NCBI GenBank assembly: GCA_964461295.1
Contig: CAYWTX010000336.1
Location: 1 to 22,243 of the forward strand
Direction of reading: 5' to 3'
Source: CAYWTX01 sp964461295
GTDB taxonomy: Bacteria; Planctomycetota; Phycisphaerae; SM23-33
Length of the DNA: 22,243 nucleotides
The translations under genes were made by a program, and so were the position numbers. Under the pieces are notes generated by a model, which was not told the origin of the DNA, did no database searches, and was given only the letters and a program-made list of their open reading frames with translations. This document shows, in pieces, positions 14,710-22,243 of this stretch; the first letter of the stretch is position 1, and each line of letters begins with the position of its first letter.

Positions 14710-17700
14710 TCAAGCTTGCTGTTTCGCGCAACCACGCGACCGGGGCAAGTTACCTTCCCCGCACAAGTCTCCGTACTGGCACCAGCGGCATTGCTCCCCG
14801 CGCCGGTGTGCATACTCCCCGCTGCGCCGCGCCGCGATCAGCTCGCGCGCCAGCTTCGATGCCGTCTCGCCCGCCTTCGCCAGGCTCCCCGGCGACACGT
14901 CCATCGCGATCTCCTCGCCCGGCCGCAAGAAGTACAGCGCCGACGACGCCGGGGGTTCGCCCAGCCGCCGCCCCACCGCCGCCGCGTACAGCAACATCTG
15001 CAACTCGTACCCCTTGGCGTGCTCGGCGGCGCCCTCCGCCGAGACGGCGTCGCTCTTGTAGTCCACGATCCGCCACCGCCCCTCCGCATCCCGCAGCAGC
15101 AGGTCGATCTGCCCCCGCAGCGTCACCGGCGGGCAGTCCATCGCGAAGTCCAGCTCCCGGAAGACCTGCTTTGCCCCGGCCAGTCGTCCCCATATCGCGT
15201 GCCCCTTCAGCCGCTCGACCATCGCCGCCAACTCATCGCTCAGCGCGGGCACGATCGCCGACTCGTCCATGTCCAGGTCCGCCGCCGCGCGCCGCAGCAG
15301 CGGCAGCGCCTCGTTCTCCCGCCCAGAGGCGAAGTCCAGCAACTCCATGCACCGGTGGAACAACGTCCCCAGCGCCGCCGCGTCGAACCGCGGACGCTCG
15401 AGCGGCTCCATCGCGGCGGGCGCCGCTTCGCCGCCCCGCTCCATCCCGCGCGGCACGCGCAGCTCGTGACGCCAATGGAACATCATCGGGCATCGCCCGA
15501 AGTCGCCCAGCGCCGTCACCGCGATCTCCACCCGCCCGATCGACGCCTCCAGCGGCCCCGCCAGCCGAGGCGCCTTCGCCCCGCCCTTCACCATCGCCCT
15601 GACCGCGTCGGCTATCTCGCCGCCGTCCCTCGCCGCCGCGAGAACCTTCTCTCCTTCCGCCTGCTTCGTCGCCCCTCTGTCTCCCACGGGCGGGACCTCG
15701 CGCCGCACGGCAAATGTAAACTCCCCCTCTTTCCCGTACGTCCCAAACCGCTCACCCGTGTCAGAACGGTCAATCGGCAATCGACAATCAGCAATCGACA
15801 ACTCCCCTCCCACTCCCAGCACCTCGTCGATCATCGCCAGGTAGCTGTCCGCGCCGCGGAACGCCCCGTCCTTCGTCCGCCAGTCCGCGCCCACCAGCAC
15901 CAGGTGGTCCTTGTGCCGCGTCACCGCAACGTACAGCTTGCGAATGTCCTCGCGCCTCTGCTCCTCGTCCTCGCGCTGCCTGGCCATCCGGTACGACATC
16001 GCCTCGCCCACCTCCTCCTCATCGGCCGCCGTCTCGTCGGCCTCTTCGCAATACGTCAGCCCCCAGTCGCTCCGCAGCAGCAGCCGCCCGCGATGCCCCT
16101 GCCTGCCCGCGTTCAGGTCCGGAACGAACACCACCGGGAACTCCAGCCCCTTGGCCTTGTGAATGGTCATCATCCGCACCACGTCCTCGGCCTCCCCCGC
16201 CACCGGCGCCTGCTCGTATCTCGACTGGTGCAAGATCAACTCGTCGCTCTGCGCCAGGAAGTCGGCCAACGCCATCCCGCCCGCCGCCGCCTTCCGCGCC
16301 AGATCGGCCACCATCCGCACGTTCCCCAACTGCCGCCTGCCCCCGAACTGCGCCAGCAGCACCGCCTCGTAGCCCGTCCGCGACAGCAGTTCGTCAACCA
16401 GGGCGTCGATCCCCATCGCGTCCTTCCGCGCGTGCAGCCGCTCGATCAGCCCCGCCGCCAGCCGCACCGCCTCGTGCTGGGCCGGCGACAACCGGCGAGC
16501 CAGCTCCGCTTCGGCGCCCGCGTCCTTCACCCCCACGAAGTAAGGCCGCCCGCACGCCTCGGCCAGGTGCATCAACGTGTTGTCGTTCACGCCGAACAGC
16601 CCGCTCCGCAGCGCGCCCACGAACGCCACGTCGTCCCGCGGATCGTCCACGGCCCGCAGGCCCGTCAGCACGTCGAACACCTCTTGCCGCTGGAAGAACC
16701 CCGTCCCCGCCACCACGTAATACCTGATCCCCTGCTCCTGGCACGCCCGCTCGTACTCCAGGCTGTTGGTCATCCGCGCGAACAGGATCGCGATGTCGCC
16801 CGCCCGCGCCGCCCGCCACTGCCGCGCCGCCTTGTCCCACACGATCCGCTCCCCGCTGTCCAGCATCCGGCGAATCCGCGCCGCCGCCAGCCGCGCCTGC
16901 GCCCTGCCCGCCGCCTCGGCGCAGTCCATGGGCGCCTCCTCATCCCCGGCCGCCAGCAGCACCTCCACCGACGGACCGGGCGGCAGTTCGTCCCGGTTGG
17001 ATTCGATGCCCGCGTACTCGTGCCCCATCAGCGGCGCAAACAACGCGTTCACGAATTCCGTGCCCGCCCTGTGCGTCCGGAACGAAACATCCAACGTCTC
17101 CCCGTGGTCGTCGCCCAGCCTCCCGCACGCGGACGCGAACTCCTCCACCTGCGCGCCCCGGAATCGATAGATGCTCTGCTTGGCGTCGCCGACGAGGAAC
17201 ACGCGGCCCTCCCTCGGCCGGCCGCCGGCCGGCGCCCCCGTGATACAATCCAGCAACCGAAGCTGGAAACCATCGGTGTCCTGCGCCTCGTCGATGAGCA
17301 GTTGATCCACCTGCGCAGCCAGCGCCTCCCTCACGCCCGCGTTGCCGGCCAGCAGCCGCCCCGTGTGCTCCAGCAGGTCGGTGAAGTCCAGCATGCCCCG
17401 CCGCCGCTTGGCCCGCTCGAACAGCGTGTTCGCCTCGGCGGCCAGCCTCGCCATCGCAACCAGCGTCTCGGCCGCCTGCTCGTCCAGCTTGCCCAGCTCC
17501 CCGCAACACAACTCGCGTTCCTTCACATGCTCGATCACGCCGCGCAGACGGGCACGAATCGCCTTCACGCCCTCGCCGCCGCCCCAGCACTTGGCCGAAC
17601 CAATGTTCCCCGGACTTGCGTTCAGAATCCCGAATGCCGCCCGCACCGCGTCCGCCGTCCGCCGCGCCAGGATCTCCCCGATCGCATCCATCTGCCGGTC

Positions 17701-18438
17701 GCGGAACGCCGCCAGCTTGTCCGCCGCGTCGCTGCACGCCGCCGCCTTCAGCGCCGCCACTTCGGCGGCCAACTCCCCGTCCGCTTGCAGCTTCGCCATC
17801 TCCGCCTCGCGCTGCCGCTCAACCGTCGCCCGCCATCGCTCCAGGACCGTCGCCGCGTCGGCATAGTCCTCCGCCCGCCATCGCGTCCGCTCGGCGATCA
17901 ACCACCCGACGTTCTCGGCAGCCGCCTCGAACGCCATCCGCGCCAGCAAGCCCGACGCACCCTCGTCCTGCCGCTCGACGGCCTGGAGAATCGCCTCCTC
18001 GGCCGCCTCAGCGATCATCCGGGCGACCTGCAATTCATCGGAGCACACCGCGAACGCCGGATCGATCCCCGCCTCCACCGCGTGCGCCCGCAGCACCGAC
18101 GCGCAGAAGCCGTGGATCGTCGCGATGCGGGCGTCCGCCAGTTCCTCCAGCCAGCGGAGAGCCAGCTCGCGCTCCGCCCCCTCGGCGCCCGCCGCCGCGT
18201 CTTGCAGCATCGCCCGCACGCGCCCGGACATCTCCAGCGCCGCCTTCTCGGTGAACGTCAGCGCCACGATCCGACCGACCGCATCGCCTCTGTGCGGCGA
18301 CTGCTCCAGCAGCCGCAGGAACCGCAGCGCCAGCACGAACGTCTTGCCGCACCCCGCCCCCGACAGCAGCGCCATGTTCCGCCCGATCTTCTCGACCGCC
18401 GCCTTCTGCCCGCCCTTGAGGTCGTATTGCCGACTCAT
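14710..18438 (-). CDS. addA: AddA-like UvrD/Rep helicase with RecB-family nuclease domain
   Basis: A 1242-residue subunit of an AddAB-type enzyme that unwinds and resects double-strand breaks for RecA-dependent repair. Helicase motifs in order: Walker A GAGCGKT at 27-33, LTFTEKAALEM at 60-70, DEAQDT at 383-388, GDAKQSIYRFRG at 417-428, TIHKAKGLEF at 758-767 and LYVAVTRHKD at 835-844. The C-terminal PD-(D/E)XK nuclease has ELDF (1095-1098), GQID (Asp1112), DYKSD (Asp1126, Lys1128) and QMLLYA (Gln1147). Cys983 plus Cys1217, Cys1220 and Cys1226 (C-x2-C-x5-C) resemble the iron-sulfur clasp of AddB, Cas4 and Dna2. Start ATG 18438 overlaps the addB stop by 4 nt; the 34 upstream residues lie in the addB tail and are Gly/Glu junk. 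Residues about 880-890 come from a heptamer repeat. The strict AddA/RecB label rests on domain order and the addB neighbour. Confidence 0.93.
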   Translation of the reverse strand: MSRQYDLKGGQKAAVEKIGRNMALLSGAGCGKTFVLALRFLRLLEQSPHRGDAVGRIVALTFTEKAALEMSGRVRAMLQDAAAGAEGAERELALRWLEELADARIATIHGFCASVLRAHAVEAGIDPAFAVCSDELQVARMIAEAAEEAILQAVERQDEGASGLLARMAFEAAAENVGWLIAERTRWRAEDYADAATVLERWRATVERQREAEMAKLQADGELAAEVAALKAAACSDAADKLAAFRDRQMDAIGEILARRTADAVRAAFGILNASPGNIGSAKCWGGGEGVKAIRARLRGVIEHVKERELCCGELGKLDEQAAETLVAMARLAAEANTLFERAKRRRGMLDFTDLLEHTGRLLAGNAGVREALAAQVDQLLIDEAQDTDGFQLRLLDCITGAPAGGRPREGRVFLVGDAKQSIYRFRGAQVEEFASACGRLGDDHGETLDVSFRTHRAGTEFVNALFAPLMGHEYAGIESNRDELPPGPSVEVLLAAGDEEAPMDCAEAAGRAQARLAAARIRRMLDSGERIVWDKAARQWRAARAGDIAILFARMTNSLEYERACQEQGIRYYVVAGTGFFQRQEVFDVLTGLRAVDDPRDDVAFVGALRSGLFGVNDNTLMHLAEACGRPYFVGVKDAGAEAELARRLSPAQHEAVRLAAGLIERLHARKDAMGIDALVDELLSRTGYEAVLLAQFGGRRQLGNVRMVADLARKAAAGGMALADFLAQSDELILHQSRYEQAPVAGEAEDVVRMMTIHKAKGLEFPVVFVPDLNAGRQGHRGRLLLRSDWGLTYCEEADETAADEEEVGEAMSYRMARQREDEEQRREDIRKLYVAVTRHKDHLVLVGADWRTKDGAFRGADSYLAMIDEVLGVGGELSIADCRLPIDRSDTGERFGTYGKEGEFTFAVRREVPPVGDRGATKQAEGEKVLAAARDGGEIADAVRAMVKGGAKAPRLAGPLEASIGRVEIAVTALGDFGRCPMMFHWRHELRVPRGMERGGEAAPAAMEPLERPRFDAAALGTLFHRCMELLDFASGRENEALPLLRRAAADLDMDESAIVPALSDELAAMVERLKGHAIWGRLAGAKQVFRELDFAMDCPPVTLRGQIDLLLRDAEGRWRIVDYKSDAVSAEGAAEHAKGYELQMLLYAAAVGRRLGEPPASSALYFLRPGEEIAMDVSPGSLAKAGETASKLARELIAARRSGEYAHRRGEQCRWCQYGDLCGEGNLPRSRGCAKQQA
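15771..15798. repeat. Heptamer tandem repeat inside addA (CAATCRR x4)
   Basis: Four consecutive heptamers CAATCGG, CAATCGA, CAATCAG, CAATCGA lie within the addA frame and encode part of SIADCRLPID. They fall in the linker between the helicase and nuclease domains. 28 nt is not a multiple of three, so the local frame must be kept by the flanks. Confidence 0.75.
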
Positions 18439-21400
18439 CCCTCGCCCCCCGCCGCCTGCTGCCGGCTCCCCGCCGCCTTCCTCTCCCCCCTCACCGGCGA
18501 GCGCTGACAAATCCGCCTCAAGTGGCACCACGCCGGGCATCGGCCCGTCGGAAGCAGCTCAAAGTGCCCTCCCCGCATCCCCGTCACAACCCCCCCCACC
18601 TTCGCCAGCACGGCCGCGAGTTCCTCCCCGTACTTCCCGTCCGCCTTGTATCCCGGTTTGCCGTGAGCCCTGTCGATGGCCGCGAACAACCGCTCCGGCG
18701 CGCCGCCGCCCACGCCGTGGAACGCCCCGCCCAGGCACGCCTCGCCCAGCATCGCCGCCGCCGCGGCCGCGTACAGCGGAATCTGCACGTTCCGCCCCCC
18801 CAGCACGTCCGCCCGGCTGGGCAATCGCCCGGTCTTGTAGTCCACCACCATCAGCCCCGCCTCCGGAACCCCCGAAACGCGGTCCACGCGGTCGATCCGC
18901 CCGCACACCCGCACCACGCCCGCCGGCGTCGCCACACTCGCCGGCTCGTCGCAACTGGCCGCGTCGGACCCCCGACGCCACTGCCACTCCTGCGGCCCGA
19001 ACGCCAGCTCGAAATGCAATGCCTCCGCCCTCAGCAACTCCGCACGCTGCCGGGCGCTGGCCAGGTACTCCCTCAACTCCCGCTGCATCTGGTCACGCTG
19101 AATCCGCCACAGCAGCGGATACGCCGGCCGGCGGGCCTCCACCGCCGCCGCCTCCTCGCCGATCGCGCGCTCCAGCGCCGCGCCCAGTTCGCCTTCGTCG
19201 ATCTCCCACAATCGCACCCCGGGCGGCCCAGCTTGCTCGACGGGTCCCGCCAACCCCCGCATCAGACGGCACAACACCGCGTGCACGAAGCTGCCACGAC
19301 TCGCCGGCTCCAGCCGCCGCTCCGGCTGCACCGCCTCCCGCAACTCCAGCACATACTTCGCGAAAAACTGCCACGGGCATTGGCCGTAGGCGTCGAACTT
19401 CGCCGCCGAGAAGACCGCCTCCCTCCCGAACCGACGTCCCAGCGACGCCACCAGCCCCGGCTCGGCGATGCGGCCGTCAAACTCGTCGCACTCGCCCCGC
19501 CGCCATCGCCTGTGGAATGCCAGCAATCCCATCGCCGCGCGCCCGAGCTTCGCCGCGTTCGCCTCGGCCGCCCACTCCAGCAACCCCGCGGGCGCCTCCA
19601 CCTCGCGCCCGAAGAAACCCGCGAAGGCTGCATTGAACGCCTCGTCAACCGCCACCGGCTCCTCGCCCGCCGCCGGAACGAACCGCCCCGGCGGCACCTT
19701 CGTCAGCGACCCGCCCAGCGCGTCCATGCCGCCCACGGCATCGATCAGCGACAGCAGGAACGGCCCGGGCGCGCCGCTCCCGCCCAACGCACCCGTCTCC
19801 AGATAGCTGATCGTCAGCGTCCGCCGAGCCCGCGTCACGGCCAGGTAGAACAGCAGCATCTCGCGGGCCGTCAGGTCGCTTCTCGCGTCCAGCCGCACGC
19901 CCGCCTTCCGCCACGCCACCCGCTCGGCCTCGCCGATGAACGCCGGCTCGCCCATCCGCGGCGGGAACTGCCGCTCCGACGCCCCCAGCAGCAGCACGTG
20001 GTCGTACGACATCGCCCGCGCATCGAGTACGTCCAGCACGTCCACAAGGTCCTCGCCCCGCTCGGCGGGGCACGTCTCCGCCGCCAGCGCCCGGCAGACC
20101 GCCGCCAGGTCGCACCGCGCGTCGCCGAGCCCCCGCAGATGCGCCGCCAGCGCCGCCAGCGCCCGCAGGTCGCGGGCGACCAGCTTCGGCTCGCCCAGGG
20201 CCCGAACAACATCCGCAAGCTTCAATGTCTCCGCGAGTTTGAGGAGGTCCCCTTCCTGTGCACCGGCACACGCCTCAAACAGCCGCTCGAGCATCTCGCA
20301 CGCACGCCGAATCTCCGCCTCCGCAACACCCGACGCCGGCGGGCATCGGACCCCCGCTTCGCCCCCGTTCCCGTCTTCTCGCTCTTCCTCCTCAAACTCC
20401 GCGCGGGCGATCAGCCTCTTGCCCGCCTCGGCGTATGCCTCCCGCCCGCCCACCACGTTCCCCTCGCGGACCAGCTTCTCCGCCGCCAGCACCGTTTCCG
20501 CGCCGTATTCGCCCAACGCCCCCGGACTGAAGTAGCTGCTCTTCATCACCGCCAGCACGTCGCGCCACGCGTACTCCGGACCCAGCGCCGCCGCCCTCAG
20601 CAGGAACCGCACCGCCGGCGCTTCCGTCAACGGCAAGCCCCAGGCCGGCACGGGCACGCCGCAGGCCGCGAAAACCCGCCGGATCGGCTCGCGGTACTCC
20701 TCCAGCGACCGCGCCAACACCGCGATGCTCCCCGCCGGCGCGCCATCGGCAAGCAGCCGCTTGATCCGCCTCGCCGCCGCCCCCACTTCCGCATCAACCC
20801 CCGCGGCGCCGACAACGTTGAACCCGTCCGGCAACTCCACCTTCGCATCCGGGACAAACACCGCGCTCCACAGCGACCCCACCCCCTTTACCGCTCCCCC
20901 CTTTGCGTCCTCCGCGCCCTTTGCGGTCAAGTCGATCTCCCTCAGTCCGCCCAGCCGCTCCCGCAACGCCCCCAGCGTCCGACCCGTCCAATGCCACATC
21001 CGCTCCCGCGTATCCGCGCCACCATCGCATGCCTCGCCGCCGACACCGTGGGCTTCCATCGGCAACCCGTTTGCGGCCGCGGGCCGCAGCCCGTACGGCA
21101 GCGTCACTACCAGCAGCTCCAGCTTCCCCGCCAGTACCGCCAGAATCTCCAGTTGCGTCGCCGTGAAATCGGTGAACCCGTCCACCGCCATCGCCCGCAC
21201 GCCGTCCAGCCCCGGCAGCGCCCGCCCCTCTTTCGCCGCCGCCCGCAGGTGATCCCGCGCCAGCCACGCACGCCCCTCCTCGTCGCTCGCCCCCCGCTCG
21301 TGCAGCGCCGCCTGGTATCGCCGATACACCTCCACCAGGTCCCCGTGCTTGCCGCTCCCGCGCCCCACCGCCCGCGCCAACGCCTCCGGTTCCACGGCCG

Positions 21401-21857
21401 CCCGCTTCAACTCGCCGATCGCCCTGTCCAGCGCGACGACCAGCCCCGGCGTGTCGGCCACCGCGCCGATGGCCGCCAACTTGCCCGCCTTGCCCAGGTC
21501 CGCGACGACCTGCCCCAGCAGCAACCGGCGCTGGAACGAAGAAAGCGACTCGGCGCCGTCGCCCGCCGCGGCCAGCACGCCACGCGCCAACGCCGAAAAC
21601 GTCGCCGCACGCAACGCGATCGCCACCTGCCCCACGCTCCGCGCCACCACCGCACGCCGCAGCGCGCTGGCCGCCGCAGCGTTCGGCGCCACCAACATGC
21701 ACCCCGACCGCCCAAACCCGTCCTGAAAATGCTCGTACACGTCCAGCACGGCCGACGTCTTGCCCGACCCCGCCGGCCCGCGCACGACGACAGCCCCGCC
21801 CGAGCCGACAATCCGTTCCAGCAGCGAGTTGTTTCCCCGGCGGTCCATCCCCGCCAT
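18435..21857 (-). CDS. addB: AddB-like helicase/nuclease subunit
   Basis: A 1140-residue partner of AddA. It opens with a Walker A loop (GPAGSGKT at 27-34), continues with helicase-like segments (VRAMAVDGFTDFTATQ, HVLLLGASERQFPP, LLFYLAVTRARRTLTISY) and ends with a PD-(D/E)XK nuclease: GRIDRVD (Asp989), MVVDYKTG (Asp1006, Lys1008) and QIPLYA (Gln1025). Four cysteines typical of AddB's 4Fe-4S cluster are present: Cys827 in YGQCPWQFF and Cys1107, Cys1111, Cys1117 near the C-terminus (spacing x3 and x5, against x2 and x5 in Bacillus). Length is close to AddB (about 1160). Start: ATG 21857 is preferred to TTG 21884; ATG 21848 is possible, and no clear Shine-Dalgarno decides. The stop overlaps the addA ATG (ATGA). 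The last 15 residues (KAAGSRQQAAGGEG) derive from a GCCTGCT-type repeat. Confidence 0.92.
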   Translation of the reverse strand: MAGMDRRGNNSLLERIVGSGGAVVVRGPAGSGKTSAVLDVYEHFQDGFGRSGCMLVAPNAAAASALRRAVVARSVGQVAIALRAATFSALARGVLAAAGDGAESLSSFQRRLLLGQVVADLGKAGKLAAIGAVADTPGLVVALDRAIGELKRAAVEPEALARAVGRGSGKHGDLVEVYRRYQAALHERGASDEEGRAWLARDHLRAAAKEGRALPGLDGVRAMAVDGFTDFTATQLEILAVLAGKLELLVVTLPYGLRPAAANGLPMEAHGVGGEACDGGADTRERMWHWTGRTLGALRERLGGLREIDLTAKGAEDAKGGAVKGVGSLWSAVFVPDAKVELPDGFNVVGAAGVDAEVGAAARRIKRLLADGAPAGSIAVLARSLEEYREPIRRVFAACGVPVPAWGLPLTEAPAVRFLLRAAALGPEYAWRDVLAVMKSSYFSPGALGEYGAETVLAAEKLVREGNVVGGREAYAEAGKRLIARAEFEEEEREDGNGGEAGVRCPPASGVAEAEIRRACEMLERLFEACAGAQEGDLLKLAETLKLADVVRALGEPKLVARDLRALAALAAHLRGLGDARCDLAAVCRALAAETCPAERGEDLVDVLDVLDARAMSYDHVLLLGASERQFPPRMGEPAFIGEAERVAWRKAGVRLDARSDLTAREMLLFYLAVTRARRTLTISYLETGALGGSGAPGPFLLSLIDAVGGMDALGGSLTKVPPGRFVPAAGEEPVAVDEAFNAAFAGFFGREVEAPAGLLEWAAEANAAKLGRAAMGLLAFHRRWRRGECDEFDGRIAEPGLVASLGRRFGREAVFSAAKFDAYGQCPWQFFAKYVLELREAVQPERRLEPASRGSFVHAVLCRLMRGLAGPVEQAGPPGVRLWEIDEGELGAALERAIGEEAAAVEARRPAYPLLWRIQRDQMQRELREYLASARQRAELLRAEALHFELAFGPQEWQWRRGSDAASCDEPASVATPAGVVRVCGRIDRVDRVSGVPEAGLMVVDYKTGRLPSRADVLGGRNVQIPLYAAAAAAMLGEACLGGAFHGVGGGAPERLFAAIDRAHGKPGYKADGKYGEELAAVLAKVGGVVTGMRGGHFELLPTGRCPAWCHLRRICQRSPVRGERKAAGSRQQAAGGEG
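18451..18480. repeat. Degenerate heptamer repeat at the addB C-terminus
   Basis: GCCTGCT, GCCGGCT, CCCCGCC, GCCTTCC follow one another with a 7-bp period. They form the final codons of addB, after the cysteine cluster, and resemble the reverse complement of the repeat at 6276-6291. Confidence 0.4.
20900..20926. repeat. Nonamer tandem repeat inside addB (CCTYYGCGN x3)
   Basis: CCTTTGCGT, CCTCCGCGC, CCTTTGCGG are three 9-bp units in the addB frame; on the coding strand they read as Ala-Lys-Gly-Ala-Glu-Asp-Ala-Lys-Gly. The unit length of nine keeps the frame. The stretch sits in a loop between helicase segments. Confidence 0.65.
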
Positions 21858-21965
21858 TGTCCCGCCCCCGCCCCGCCGGGGCAAGCGGCATCGCCGAACC
21901 GCCGACCCGAAGCTGTGCCGGCACCCTCTTCGGCGGCAAACGCACAGCCTCTCGTTGCCGCTTCC

Positions 21966-22010
21966 GTTTAACTGACGCGGCCTCGGTTAAACCCAATACG
22001 GTTCAGTTAA
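21966..22010. promoter_or_regulatory. Cluster of inverted GTTTAAC/TCAGTTAA half-sites upstream of addB
   Basis: GTTTAAC (21966-21972) and GTTAAAC (21986-21992) are a perfect 7-bp inverted repeat; TTAACTGA (21968-21975) and TCAGTTAA (22003-22010) are a perfect 8-bp inverted repeat using the same left site. The block is clearly richer in A and T than its surroundings and lies about 110-150 bp before addB. It could be an operator or part of a promoter; I could not place a -35/-10 pair. Confidence 0.4.
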
Positions 22011-22075
22011 GGAAAACAGGACGAAAAACGAGACTGTAGCGTCATCATTGCGGTTCCGAGACAGGTGGAGCACTG
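22011..22075. other. Gene-free stretch near the right edge
   Basis: A short A-rich block (GGAAAACAGGACGAAAAACG) and then unremarkable sequence. No gene or terminator seen. Confidence 0.35.
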
Positions 22076-22243
22076 CTCTTCAGCCTGAAAGGCTGACGGA
22101 ATACAGCCCAGGGCAACGCCCTTGTTGTACTACACAAGTCCCGGATCGGCGTAGCGGTAGCGAAGCGGCCCTATGGAGTGCCGCGTACCGCCCATGAAGA
22201 GCGCGGGGTGCCGTGGGCTGCGAATGCCTTTAGGCTGAAGCAG
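22076..22243. repeat. Pair of opposed REP-like palindromes (BIME-like), cut by the window edge
   Basis: At 22076-22095 lies CTCTTCAGCCTGAAAGGCTG, identical but inverted to 10174-10193; it includes a 7-bp hairpin TCAGCCT-GAA-AGGCTGA (22080-22096). A second hairpin, AGGGC-AAC-GCCCT, follows at 22110-22122. Near the edge, GCCTTTAGGCTGAAG (about 22226-22240) is the same unit in opposite orientation with one base missing. Two REP-like units in inverted order form a BIME-like element. No coding frame is visible between them. Confidence 0.55.

Noticed and set aside
14577..14813. N-terminal extension of the PIN-TRAM protein (79 codons)
   Set aside because: It covers the gene's promoter and part of addA, and the ribosome site and first membrane helix mark ATG 14576.
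14638..18507. Plus-strand frame of 1289 codons antisense to addA
   Set aside because: Arg/Pro/Leu/His-rich shadow; all helicase and nuclease motifs are on the minus strand.
18439..18540. N-terminal extension of AddA (34 codons)
   Set aside because: It lies within the addB tail and is Gly/Glu-rich; MSRQYDLKGGQKAAVEK is a normal UvrD-type start and overlaps the addB stop as ATGA.
18522..21971. Plus-strand frame of 1149 codons antisense to addB
   Set aside because: Same shadow composition; addB motifs are on the minus strand.

Overview
The window is about 22 kb of very GC-rich bacterial chromosome. Several traits point to a member of the Planctomycetota, possibly a Phycisphaerae-like lineage: the alanine/lysine-rich HU protein, a cytosolic Ser/Thr kinase that carries its own zinc ribbon and WD40 propellers, a secreted S55-type peptidase, and many dispersed palindromes and heptamer repeats between genes. 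This assignment is inference from gene content and style; there is no rRNA or other marker in the window to prove it. I saw no phage, IS transposase or CRISPR array.

Layout, left to right. (1) 1-443, minus strand: the start of a secreted Lys/Glu/Gly-rich protein that runs off the left edge. (2) 818-1096, minus: an HU-family DNA-binding protein with a good intrinsic terminator and a candidate promoter. (3) 1498-1582, plus: tRNA-Ser(GGA) with a clear promoter and a possible G-quadruplex upstream, followed at once by a 177-bp nested palindromic element. (4) 1879-6263, plus: two coupled genes overlapping by 4 nt, a secreted S55 (SpoIVB-type) peptidase homologue and a secreted two-part beta-propeller protein with an Ig-like tail. 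(5) 6357-10064, minus: a 1235-residue Ser/Thr kinase with zinc ribbon, TPR-like helices and 14 WD40 blades. (6) 10394-11590, minus: acetate kinase. (7) 12052-13251, minus: a PAS/HATPase sensor protein whose phosphoacceptor histidine is replaced by arginine. (8) 13512-14576, minus: a membrane-anchored PIN-TRAM protein. (9) 14710-21857, minus: addB-addA, overlapping by 4 nt, encoding an AddAB-type double-strand break repair helicase-nuclease. (10) 21858-22243: a cluster of inverted repeats, then a pair of opposed REP-like palindromes reaching the right edge.

How the genes relate. addB and addA form one transcription unit and one enzyme that resects DNA ends for recombination. The S55 peptidase and the propeller protein are coupled, both are exported, and probably act together outside the cytoplasm; their substrate is unknown. 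Acetate kinase, the PAS protein, the PIN-TRAM protein and the WD40 kinase each seem to have their own promoter, so the rest is a run of mostly independent housekeeping and signalling genes.

The most unusual signals are not new operons but: the S55 domain with its Ser and His motifs in reversed order; the PAS/HATPase protein without its histidine; short tandem repeats (7-mers in addA, 9-mers in addB) inserted in frame into linkers of the two repair genes; and a set of palindromic repeats that includes a 177-bp element with 30-bp near-perfect terminal inverted repeats.
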